Positions 21,680 to 32,244 of a stretch of 64,000 nt of DNA are shown here, in pieces (the first letter of the stretch is position 1; the number at the start of each line of letters is the position of its first letter). The position numbers and the translations under genes were made by a program. The DNA comes from Trichaptum fuscoviolaceum (lineage: Eukaryota; Basidiomycota; Agaricomycetes; Hymenochaetales; Trichaptaceae), in the NCBI GenBank assembly GCA_910574455.1, contig CAJSYZ010000001.1, positions 36,006 to 100,005 on the forward strand, given 5' to 3'. The notes beneath the pieces were generated by a model that was given only the letters and a program-made list of their open reading frames with translations, was not told the origin of the DNA and searched no databases.

Positions 21680-24600
21680 ATGTCGCACCGAGGAAGGAAT
21701 TCGAAACGTAGCGACCGATTTCGTGATGCAGTAACGGACGCCAGCCCAACTAGAGGTCGTACGACGAGAACGCGAGCTCGAGCGTCTCAATCTACGCATA
21801 TCGAGTTTCCCGCCACTGCATTCATTGTGGAACAGCAACACGTAGTCCACTCGATCGTACGACACGAGCACGACAGCACTGTCTACGACGTCGATACCGA
21901 GCAACTCATTGCGACGAACAGCCACGAGTTAATCCGGACTCAACCAGTGAAACGCCAACGGCTTGAAAGTGAGGAACGAGACAGTGATGAAGAGAAAGAC
22001 GACGAGGCAGCTGACGCGGACGAAGGAGATGAAGAGCAGCGTCGAGACCAGGTATGATGCCTCACTTCTGTCTCGGATTTCAATGATCTGAGTCGTACAA
22101 TAGACCGCGCAGAATCACCTGAACCAGTTCTTGGCCATGCAATGCGAAATTCAAGATGCCATATTGCAGTACGAGTCTCCTCCGGACATTGGTCGTCCGT
22201 GCGCATGTAACAGGGGCGGGCGACGATTATATCGTTGTCACGACTGTCCCCTTCATCCACCTGTATGCGCCAGTTGTTTACTGGAAGCTCACCCATATGA
22301 GCCTTTTCATTGGGCTGAAAGATGGACCGGAGAATGCTTTCGCAAGATTGAGCTGAGAGTGCTAGGGAAACGCATTTTCCTTGGGCATGGTGGTCTCCCT
22401 TGTCCGGCTTTGCAAGACGGTGCTGTTGGAACGCGACTAACGGCAATGGACGTCAATGGGGTGCATGGCGTTGAGGCAATGTTCTGCCAATGCTCGAACA
22501 GCCTGGGTCCTCATTCTCAAGTCATGCAACTCATTCGTGGTCGACTATTCCCGTATACGACTGGGAGTCCAGAGACCGTCGTGACATTCCGGTGTCTGCG
22601 TGACTTCCATGTCCACACGAACGCTTCGCGCAAGTCAGCGCACGATTATATGAAGGCGCTGTTGCGCATGACCTCGGAAGATACACGCATCAAAGAATCT
22701 GTAAGTAAATGTATTTACTTTCATGGGTCGAAATACTGAAGTCACTTCTCAAAGCATTTATCACAACACTTCATTCGCTTGATGCGATTGTGGCGATTTT
22801 TAGCAGCTGAGAGAGAGAGCGGGCAGTTTATGGGGTTCGATAATGTAATGGCGTTTCGGCCCCCCGGCTCGTTTGCGGACGTTTGTCTAGCGTGTCCAGT
22901 CCCTAACGTTAACATGGGTGGACCACAGACATCGAAGTGGCCAATTGGCAATAAATCAGACCGACTTTACCGTGAGTTACGAGGACCAGACACGTTAAAG
23001 TGAGTCGTCACAATCAAGTGCGTTGACTCCGGAAACTAATCCAGTCACTAGACATCTTAGGACGATTTTCCTTGCAATGGACGGAAACTTCAAGCTCATC
23101 AATTTGGAAAAGAAGAACAACTTGGACGACCCTTCACTTTGGAACGGTCGAGGGTATTTTAGAGCGCGTCTTCCCATGGAAGAGCATATGAAGAAGCATT
23201 ACAACATTAAAATTGAGGTACGCCTTTCATCTATCGTAATTCTATAGTTTCTGACCTCCTTCTGTTAACAGAAAGGCAAATGTCGGAAATTCGCTGCGGT
23301 AGAGAACTGGAACTCTTTGAAATACAAGGGCCAGATAGTGACTGGTGTCATGATGGTATTCTGTCGGCACGGCCTCGTCCGTCCAGACAGTGCAACGAAT
23401 CTCGTTAGAGGGGAGAAGTAAGCGTTCTTTCTCTTTCGTCTGATCAATCTCTAATTGTTATAAGGTTCGTATGTGGTGACTATAGCTTGAACGGCGCCCT
23501 TCAAAATACGGATTTAATTGACGAACGTTGCCTGGCATATGACATTATGTGCCAGTATATCGTGAACCTATTACACAGGTGGACCGTTCAATTTCCGAAT
23601 TGTCCCCTACCCTCCTTGATGGACGTCATCGGCAAGATGCACGGGCAGATGCACGTCGAGGCATGCCAGTACTGTCATAGCCTCTATTACACGCGCGGCG
23701 TCGGGAGGACAGACGGAGAAGAGGCGGAACGTTTTTGGGCAGAGGCGAACCAAGTTGCAGGCAGTACGAAGCAAATGAATCCCGGTCACAGGTGCGATAC
23801 TTTGGACGATGTTATTAACGATTGGAATAAAACGAAACTGCTTCAACATGGTACGTTCTGGTACGAAATGCTATCCTGCTTAACTGACGATTCACATGTA
23901 GGTATGATGATAGAGAAGAAGCTGCCTTCGACTCGAAAGCGCGCAGACAACCTTGGATTGAAATTTGATGCGACCGACGCCACGCTTCGAGCTCGCTATT
24001 CTGACAGTGTGGTCGACAAATGGGTTCAAAGAGGCACAGAATACGTTCGCGACCGTTCAGGAGAAGTCGATAGTCCATTCAAATCAAAAAAACGCAGGTA
24101 TATTCATTAAGTTGGTTGTTCTTACCGTAGCTCTAATAAACTGCTAGCATTGTCTCTTGAGGATCAACTGAAAGCAATGACAATCTCATCAAGCAAGGAT
24201 CCTGACGACTTCGAGGAGGAATCGAGACACGTGCCTCTTATTATTACGGCCGGAATTAAATTACAACAACGACAGTACGTATTCTTCACCAGTTTATATT
24301 TTAAAGGCTAACAATCATGTCATCAGACGTATCATGAAAGGCAAAGTGTCCTTCTTAACGGACGACATACCATTACCTGCGTCTTCTCTCCGTCGTGATA
24401 TTCTCAACTGGCGTGCTCATCTGTACGAAATCTGTCCTGGGCTTCAAGCATATTTGGACGACTCGGAGCTAGCGGACGCCGCTCAAGACATGCAATTGTG
24501 TCTTCCGTCAGATTTTTCGTCCGACGATCGCATCAAGTACGAACTCCAGCAACTCGCAGTATCCGAACTTGAGCTCCGGAAAGGCGAAGCTTTTGACATC

Positions 24601-25319
24601 ATTGGCAATCTGCGTACGGCTCTGAGACTTATGGCGCAGCATAATCACAAAGCAAAGAAGCACGGCGGCGCTCGAGTTACAAAGACACGGACAGGGAAAG
24701 CATATGGGGAAGCACGGAAACTGAAGCTATTCTGGAAGAATGAGTACGAGACAGTGTACAGTGCTATGCTAACTCTTGGCCTCTCGTCTACAGATGAAAC
24801 CTTTAGACAGCTCACTGAAGAAGACCTATATCGACCAAGCAATTTGGAGCCCGCGGAATTCTGTGCACAAGAGATAGGATGGATATGGACAGTGTCTGGA
24901 ACTGGGACGAAGGCAACTAATTCATCGATTCTTGAATGGGAGAAAGAAGGTAAACTGCTCTGTTCCCTTTTTTTTGAACTTCGCATTAAAGACTTCGAAC
25001 CTTAGATGATCGCGTGCAATGGTATCGTCAATGGGCAGCTCGCGATCGATGGAGGGAGGAGGTCGACATTCTTGAGGAAGAGATCAAGCGCCTTGTACGT
25101 GGGTTCAGCGCGATGGCGAAGGCTTGGAGACAATTGTCAAAAGATGCAGTATTGGACGGGAAGCCGGGCAGAGCCGCATTTGCGGCTGGCAAGGAAATCT
25201 CGTACAAGATTGCATGTTTTGATGCGTGGCTCATCCACAAAAGTCTTGGTCTCACCTGGGATGCTAAAGAGCCATTGCATATCAGAGAACCCGAGGTAGG
25301 TAATGAGAATATTTTCTGA
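21680..25319 (+). CDS. KDZ-superfamily transposase with CxC2-like cysteine cluster
   Basis: Cut-and-paste DNA transposase. Nine exons fit without a break: 21680-22051, 22104-22700, 22755-22999, 23052-23217, 23272-23417, 23465-24097, 24131-24274, 24327-24949 and 25006-25319. All junctions are GT-AG, and the sum is 3240 bases, or 1079 residues. Residues about 125-320 form the cysteine cluster typical of basidiomycete KDZ proteins (CACNRGGRRLYRCHDC, CASCLLEAH, PFHWAERW). The catalytic core has D in LAMDGNF (about 415), D in AYDIMCQY (about 535) and E in DGEEAERFWAEAN (about 595), with the family signature VFCRHGLVRP between. The N-terminus is basic then acidic. The last exon may continue past a GTAGGT at 25296. 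Nothing essential looks broken, so the element may be autonomous. Confidence 0.93.
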
Positions 25320-25489
25320 ACAATTCTAATTCTGATCTTCGACTTGAAAGAATATAAATGTGCGACTAGCATTGGCTCCTAGGCTTTCATCGGATGGAAA
25401 CAAGGCATCGGATGGAACTCTTTCTTCCGATGAAACTCGGACATTGGATTAATGTAAGATACGATTTAACGAATTGATATGATACAATG

Positions 25490-25650
25490 AAGTATCGGAT
25501 ACAACGAAGGTATCGGATACAATGAAGGTATCGGATACAATGAAGGTATCGGATACAATGAAGGTATCGGATACAATGAAGGTATCGGATACAACAAAGG
25601 TATCGGATACAATGAAGGTATCGGATACAACGAAGGTATTCAATGTACTT
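25490..25650. repeat. 18-base tandem array GTATCGGATACAATGAAG
   Basis: About eight head-to-tail copies of an 18-base unit whose core GTATCGGATAC is an odd-centred palindrome (GTATC-G-GATAC). Copies differ at one or two positions (AACG or AACA for AATG). It lies just inside the right end of the KDZ element. The frames open through it on both strands simply translate the repeat. Confidence 0.95.
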
Positions 25651-25969
25651 GTAAGTGTTCGTGCTATCATAATGATTGAATCTAACTATAACTTACAGAT
25701 TTATACTCTATGTTGCGCATCTGGTTATATGGACTTAAAATGTTCGTCATTGTGTTACTCTTTTCAAATGCTATTGACTAACTGCTTCGTTTCTTTTCTA
25801 AATGTGCCTCCATGTGTTGTTCTATTCAATCCCTTTACAAATCCGCTCCGTCTCTTATCTATCATTTCTCTCCTATTCTATCATATTGATATGCTCTACT
25901 ACTTGTCTGATCACACTGAACTTATGATAATAATTCGTTCAAATCCCTTTCAATCTGATCCCTTAACTT

Positions 25970-26100
25970 GTATCCGATCCACGCCCTTGTATCCGATCCT
26001 ACTTGTATCTGATCTTACTTGTATCCGATCCCTGTACTTGTATCCGATCCTACTTGTATCCGATCCTACTCTACAATGCCATGTACATACCCTAAACATG
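25970..26100. repeat. Second subterminal array, TTGTATCCGATCCTAC units
   Basis: Five or six copies of TTGTATCCGATC, the same core word in the opposite orientation to the 25490 array, spaced roughly 16-20 bases apart. With the tandem array and the left-end copies, this gives a transposase-binding-site pattern typical of subterminal regions. 25320-26500 contains no gene. Confidence 0.85.
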
Positions 26101-26249
26101 ATTATATAATAGATTTCCTTATCTGGCAATTGTATCCGGTGTGCTGTCCTGACAGAATTGGGGCTACCCTATGAACTGAGGTGCCTGCAGGGGCAGGGCC
26201 CCGGTTATTAAATTAGCGCAGCACAATTGTGCTAGAGAGCAAAACAGGC

Positions 26250-26427
26250 TGTATTACCGTATTAAGCCTGGCCCCTGACGCGGGAAGGCTGCCGCGCGGT
26301 GCCGGAAGGCGGCACCACGGCATTGAGCTGCCGTGCAGGCCAAAGAGGTATAAAACAGTTATCGACGATAGTTTGTGAACGGCCTCACGATAACTATCGT
26401 CGATTTCATAAGATAATTAGTTGGTAC
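26250..26427 (-). repeat. Dispersed repeat copy B, inverse of 6936-7115
   Basis: 26359-26427 is the inverted counterpart of 6936-7004. The GC-rich part at 26250-26340 contains stem-forming sequence (GGTGCCGGAAGGCGGCACC) and is loosely alignable with the other copy; a separate palindrome, AGCACAATTGTGCT, lies just outside at about 26218-26233. It sits between the right end of the KDZ element and the 3' end of the Plavaka transposase. Confidence 0.7.
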
Positions 26428-29400
26428 GGCTCACAAGTCTCAATACACTTTGTAGTACTATGTGGCAACTTGAATGTGCTAACAGAAGAGTTTAACTTAG
26501 TAATTATTGTCTAGCTTCGTACAGTGTTTGGTGCATGTGCATGTCAGCAAATCGGTTAACATAGAATCTATCATAAAAATCCAGGGTCTCCTCAGGTGTC
26601 AATGACTTTGGAGGACATTCATCACCCTTCGGAACCCCCAGGAGGTGGGCCAAACGGAGGATGTCCCCTACATCTATCACAGATTGCTTCGGAGCCTTGC
26701 AGTCGCGGTGATAGCGACATCTGCCACTGGCATTCACTCCAGTACAGCATCCGACACAGGTGGTAGAGCTCTCTAACTCATACTCCGGTTCGACTATCCA
26801 CATTCTTGTTTTCAGGTCGGGTGAATCTCCAACACGCTTGAAAAATTGGACGAGAGCGCAGTCCTGATGTTCCCCTTTAGTGGTGAAGGAAAAAAGAAGC
26901 ATAACCCGGGCAACTCTCATTCCTGCAAACCCCTTTATGCAGGAGCTAACTCGAACAAGGACTGCATCATGTCTTGCTTTTCCGCGCCAAGAGGGATTGG
27001 ACCTGATCGCCTCCCTCATTGCTTGTTCTATAGGGATCGATTCGCCATGGTAGGCAAAGAAAGCAGTGGCTGAATGGAATATTGAAAAGTCATTGCTTGT
27101 GTCCAATTCAACTGCTGGTTGGGCTCTGCCAGAGGAGCCCCTTGAGTTGGAGATGTGATTCTCGTACTTGTTGAATAAGTATTTTTTTATGAGCTGTTGG
27201 AGCTGTCGGAGCTCTGGATGACCTTTTATCGCCGCAAGCGTGTTGAGCTGTTTAGGATACACCTTACTGGACTCTGCAAGGATGACAACAAAGAAGTCAG
27301 ATGTGCAACACCAAAGCATGGGTTACCAAGTAATACCCACGTTGCTTGGAAGCCATTAAGATCAAGCTCAAAGGGTCATTTCTGCCACCCAAGCGGATCT
27401 GGCGTTCAGCATGTAGTATGCCATGAACCGCAAGATGATGTGGCCCATACACTACGTTTTCGGGATCTTCCAGGTCTGCAATTTCGTTGAGTTCATTATT
27501 GCCCACAATGTCATCGAAGAAGTCCTCTGTATCATCAGCTGCGCCAGCTACGGGTGTATCATGATGGTGCATCTGCTCCTTCCAAATTCGGGTCCTCTCA
27601 GCGTCATCTGTCTCCGACTCTGACATATTCCTGCGCAGAACATCTTGCAAAGCTCTCCATGAAGCCTCAGCCAGAGGACTTTCCAGCATTCCACGCCTCT
27701 TGAAGTCTGCCCTCGATGCAATAAGTTTACTGAGACGTTGGTTTGCTGTGATCATCTGACCCAAAGGATCATTTCTGTTTGAGCGTCGCCACGTTTCCTT
27801 GACCGCGTAAATGTGTTTATTCTCTGTGATTGATGAGCACAGCCCGCTTGGTGCAGCGAAGAGAGGGATCATTGTAGGATAGTGAATCATGGCATGCTGT
27901 CGTGGAAGTGAGAAGTTATCCCGGATGCCCTTAGCTATGAATATTTTGCGATATTGATGATAGTGATCCAGAGAGGCTTTAATCTGATCAAGAGTTGAGG
28001 CTGTAATCGTGTACCGACGCACAAGGTAACAGAAGTCCAGAAATGCACTCAATGTGTGAACTATATCATCATGTACAATGCCCACAATAGCCGGAAGATA
28101 CACCTAGTAAGCGGATTGCATCAGATATCAGCAAACCACCACCTCAAACAAGATCATGATGAAAATACCACATACTTTCATAAGTGCCTTTGAATCATTA
28201 CCTGTCCATTGCTTGAAGCCTCGACCTTCGGGAAATCTGCGAAGTCCGGGAAAAGGAGCAGCAACTCTGATTCTACGTGAAAGTTAGCAATGGTATTCAC
28301 ACGACTTGTAAGGGAATAGTACCTTTTATCCACAATATCCAGCTCTGTTGTGGTCATGCTCTGGCAAATCCACTCGACAAGATGATCCTTGAACACGCCT
28401 TTGATGATTTGGTGCAGTAAGTCTGGAGAAATGAGATCGCATATATCTGCACGCGGAAAATCATTGGTGAAGGGCTACGGGACATAGTTCAAGTTGCGGT
28501 AAGTGCATCTAATGGACAACTTGAAGTTGGAACACATACGACGATATCTTGGTGGAACCCATACTCCTTACGAATTGTGGCTCTACTTATGCTATTGTCA
28601 TCCACCTGTTCTATCAATCGTTCGTGCAGCTCTTTTGTTCGAGGATTTGTAACAAATTCCGGATTATCTAGGTTCTTGTGAGGTGCTGTACATCTATATA
28701 GTAGCCGCATTAAGCCATTTCCTCGAACTCAAGTTGGATGTGATTTTTGGAAAGGACAATACTTACTTGCAGCACCATCCAGTGCATATTGCGCATAGAC
28801 TCACCTGTTCCGGATAATCGGCTATATACGAGCCGAGTCCGAGAACCGACCTACGCAAGTGACCATCAGGGCACCGGAAAATGGTTTGTTCGTTGTTTAT
28901 GGACATTGCGCTCTTCAGTGGTCTCAAGATTCTCGATATAGATGAATGAAAGACTTGATGTCGAAAGCGGCGGAATTCATCCGACTTTTCGTACTGCCGT
29001 TCAGCTGCAAAGCATCAGAACACAAATGGATAGCTCAGTTTTTGACACACACTCTTTGGTATTGCTAGAAATGCTACGAGCTGGACTGTATTCAACTTTT
29101 GGGACCGCCGGGCCTTGTTAGATACATTTCCTATTGAGAGATATAACGGATAATATTCGTTGTTGCCAGTTCCAATGGAAACTGTTGTCTTGTCACTCCC
29201 TAAAATTACCGGAACGAACATGGACCCATGAACTGCTTTATCTTCGGCGTAGATTTTGTTCTAAGTCAAGGATAATCAGTACACTTCCTCCAACTTCGAA
29301 TGCTGCATGATTCATGACTTACAGCCTGTTCCCAAGCAAAATTTCCGGACATGTAGTTTCTGAAGACTTGTTCTTTGTTGTCATCAGAGTCCTCTTTCGG

Positions 29401-29488
29401 CTGATACTCATGAAACGGGACATAGTCGAATTCGCCTTCCAACGCCGGATTGTCCACCAAATTCCGGATCACTTCCAAAGGATCCCGA

Positions 29489-29496
29489 TACCATAC
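29489..29496. repeat. Target-site duplication, left copy (TACCATAC)
   Basis: Eight bases, repeated at 30971-30978, flanking the hAT-like element. Eight-base duplications are the hallmark of hAT transposons. Confidence 0.92.
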
Positions 29497-30970
29497 TAGG
29501 GCATGACACGGGTGCACCTGCAGGTGTACCCGGATCCGTGAAGCGCAGGTACCTGCGCAAAAAAACTGATACCTGGATCCGACCCGGAACCGTGGGAAAC
29601 GGATCCGGGTCTACCTGGACCCGTTACCTGCAGGTATTGCAGGTACCTGATAGGACCTGCAGGTAATAACAGTAAGTAATGTAATAATAAGATAAAGTAT
29701 TTGAAGAACATACCATCTGTGTTTCTGAGGAGTCCTGCATGGCCCGAGCTTCGAACGAGCCACGTCGTCCTGCAAGACAAGGTGTTTGCGTCCTCATCAG
29801 ATTGTGTGCGGTTGTGACGAGGTGCCTACAGGCGTCAACCGCATTGACAGCGCGGTAAGGCATAGGCGCAGGCGTCGACCGCGTCGACCGCGAAGTAAAG
29901 CCTAGTGCGCAAGTTCGCAGGCTCCTGAAGCGAAGGAACATGGTGATAGTGAGAGGATCGCCACGCTGCAAGTCAATGAGTAAGGTATTATCAACAACAT
30001 GAGAATAACCAGAACCACTCACGACCATTGCACGAGAATGATGTACATTCCCTGTGCCCCGGAATACTGCTCCTGTCATAGCACAGGCGATCTTCAGACA
30101 TGGTAACATAGGGTGCTTCTCGCCTTCATCCCAACACTGAACCGTAACCACTGCCAGCTTCTCCAGTTCCTTCACACTGTTGCTCGTTACGCGCAGAGAA
30201 GCAACCCGGAAAGTGAGAAGTTCAAGCGTCCGATGCCTGCCAGGAGCTGTTTGAAAGCGAGAGGTGATGGAAAGAGGTTTTCGACCTTGAATTCCCGTAA
30301 GCGATTGCAGGTGTGTGTGGAAGCACTCCCGCAGCTGTCCAGCACGTCGGGGTAGAAAGCGATTCCAAAGACGAGCCATATTGTCGCAAGAGATGGTTCA
30401 GTAGCTCAGGCGCCGGTTCCCATTCCAACTCCAAAAGCGCAGTGACTGCGAAGAGTTTCGCAGCAGCCAGTCAATGAAGTCCATCTTCGGGCGAGCCTGT
30501 TCAGCCTGACTTTTGTGAGGCGGCATGAGTGCAGACGATGGCGAGTGTTGCGGTTGCCGGACGAGCAGCATGTCGAGGGCGACAAGCGGCTGTGGTCTCG
30601 CGGTCTCGCGAAGAGAGCGCGGCGGGCGGGAGGGCGCTGACAAGCGCGTAGTTGGTGAGGAGGCGGTCATGGCAGCCGTTGTCGTCGTAGTAGGCAGCTT
30701 CGAGGATGGCGAAGAGGACGGCACATGTCGAGTAGAATGTAGAAAAGTAATGGTACATCGTTGCGTTCGTCGCACTCAAGATGAGTGCACGTGATTTACC
30801 GGGTACTTGCAGGTACCCGGCCAGGTACCTGGGCAAAAAAAATCCAAACCTGGATCCGCAGGTAAGCGTGGGAACCAGGTACCTGCGCACAGGTGCACCT
30901 GGAACCGCAGGTATTTGAGCGCAGGTACCTGCAGGTACCCACGGATGACCTGCACCCGTGTCATGCTCTA
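29497..30970. mobile_element. hAT-like non-autonomous element inside the Plavaka gene
   Basis: 1474 bases. The ends are inverted repeats: TAGGGCATGACACGGGTGCA at the left and, read from the right, TAGAGCATGACACGGGTGCA. The TAG start and 8-base target duplication fit hAT. Subterminal regions at both ends are packed with the palindrome CAGGTACCTG and related words (such as GCAGGTACCTGC at 29545-29556). No transposase is present. The middle reads on the minus strand as gene-like but stop-broken sequence, including a leucine-rich stretch (WEPAPELLNHLLRQYGSSLE, about 30420-30360) reminiscent of fungal F-box/LRR proteins and another with YHYFSTFYSTCAVLFAILEA (about 30760-30680). It may have captured host sequence; that part is tentative. 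Confidence 0.9.
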
Positions 30971-30978
30971 TACCATAC
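30971..30978. repeat. Target-site duplication, right copy (TACCATAC)
   Basis: Second copy of the 8-base direct repeat at 29489-29496. Keeping one copy and dropping the element rejoins the host frame through the VWYRDP residues. Confidence 0.92.
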
Positions 30979-32244
30979 ATCATATTCTTTCCTCTTCCAT
31001 GACTCGGTGTTCTCGTTTGTTGCCTTTTGGCTATGATCGTCCGTGTAGAAGTTACTAAAGGATTTCCAAGACACATCACCGACTTTCGTAGCATCAATGG
31101 CGTTATACATTTTTTGCGCATCTCCATCGAGTAGCGTACTAGTTGAACCCAGATCCAAGTCATCGTCAGGCAATGTCGCATCCAATTCAGAACATCCGCA
31201 AGATTTTACATTCTCCGCCTCCTGAATCAGCTGATAAGCCTTCATGATTCCCAGAAGCTTTGTTATGTTCCCAGCAGACATTTGCTCTTCCCGATAGAGA
31301 AAATCTGCGAGCTCAAAATCTGCTCGGCACGAATATGGAAACCAGTCATTTGACGCAGATTCGTTTCGCGGAGCGGGTGAGTCTTCGTATTCTAAGAAGT
31401 TCCCTTCTGCATCGCATGGAGTGGCTGCACAATGTTTGGTGTCAAAATGCTACAGTAAACCGGGAACAATTGATTTGGCGCGCACCATTCAAGTATCTGT
31501 GATACACCTTCAAGTTATCCTCGCTCTCCTTATAATCTCCAATGTCGGAATCCAAGTCTTCAGAACGGCCACTGTCACTTCCGGTGACAGAATGGGACAG
31601 AGAATCAGGTCTGTCCAAATCTTGAAGCAGCTCGTCTCGGCCTATACTGAGCATTGAGATATCCTGTGTAAGCATGGAAATATCGTAATCATAGGAGTCA
31701 GAGCCGCTCTCAAGATGACCCTCTGATGGAAGTTCGGACGACCTCAGGAGAGCTTCAAGTTGAGGACTTGGAGCTCGTATGGGTCGAATAGGTGACGATT
31801 CATATTCATGACCACAGGCAGAAGAATTTGCCAAGAATGACGTCGGATGAGCTGAATATTCATGTCTTGCTCTTCCAGATTGACTCTTGAACATCCTACT
31901 ACAGCCGGGCAAGGTGCATCGAATAGTTGGTGGAAAATGAAAGGGATCGTGCTTTTTCCGTGTCGCTGGCATCAACTTGAATGTAACCTCAGTAGTAGTA
32001 CACGTCGACAATTGGGACTCACAGCTGAGCCTCACTGGCACTGGCAGGCTGCTAGCACTGGCAGTGACTCGGACTCGGAGTGCCAGTGAACTTGAACCTG
32101 AGTTAAAATTAGTCATAGAGTAGTCACGGTAGTAGTGGGCGTAAATTTTCAACTTGTCTAAGATAGACGCCCCCGCCTCCCTGATCTTGAACTTGCACCT
32201 TCGACACATCTTATCATCATACAAGTCTCAAAACACTGCACAAA

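Larger units (their letters stand above)
10513..26163. mobile_element. Candidate large KDZ transposon with cargo genes
   Basis: The left boundary block 10513-10545 is matched in inverted orientation at 26130-26163 (shared core includes CTGTCAGGACAGCACACC, then CGGATACAA). After a small gap the two ends also share ATAAGGAAAT (10552-10561 and 26113-26122). Just inside each end lie repeats of the word TATCGGATACA. Between them are an intact KDZ transposase (21680-25319), an Spt5-like gene (18229-20999) and further minus-strand genes (12859-17875). KDZ elements of basidiomycetes are known to be large and to carry passenger genes, so a single element of about 15.6 kb is the simplest reading. The exact tips and target duplication are not established: both flanks contain CAGGGGCC further out (10481; reverse complement near 26270). 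Confidence 0.6.
26504..31972 (-). pseudogene. Plavaka-type (CACTA-like) transposase, split by a hAT-like insertion
   Basis: DNA transposase of the fungal Plavaka group. From ATG 31972: a C2H2 zinc finger (IRCTLPGCSRMFKSQSGRAR then HEYSAHP), an acidic linker, VYHRYLNG, a short intron to ATPCDAEGNF, ADFELADFLYREEQMSAGNI, then KEYDVWYR at the insertion site. After it come DPLEVIRNLVDNP, RNYMSGNFAWEQA, GSMFVPVILGSDKTTVS, NEYYPLYLSIGNVSN, FTNDFPRADICDLISPDLLH, FKQWTGNDSKALMK, LPRQHAMIHYP, SGLCSSITENKHI and a C-terminal part ending YEARQ (26504). These blocks in this order are characteristic of Plavaka. A hAT-like element at 29497-30970 interrupts it between codons of VWYR and DPLE; without it the frame rejoins exactly. 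I found no clear terminal repeats for the Plavaka element. A divergent companion gene starts 270 bases away. Confidence 0.9.

Noticed and set aside
25490..25650. Regularly repeated array resembling a CRISPR
   Set aside because: Units are head-to-tail without unique spacers, in an intron-rich eukaryotic context at a transposon end; it is a subterminal tandem repeat.
25522..26109. 195-residue plus-strand ORF
   Set aside because: The first third only translates the 18-base repeat and the rest is AT-rich low-complexity; no splice or domain support.
26160..26500. Terminal repeats of the Plavaka element
   Set aside because: I searched by eye for CACT-type ends here and in 36480-37100 and found no convincing match between the two sides.
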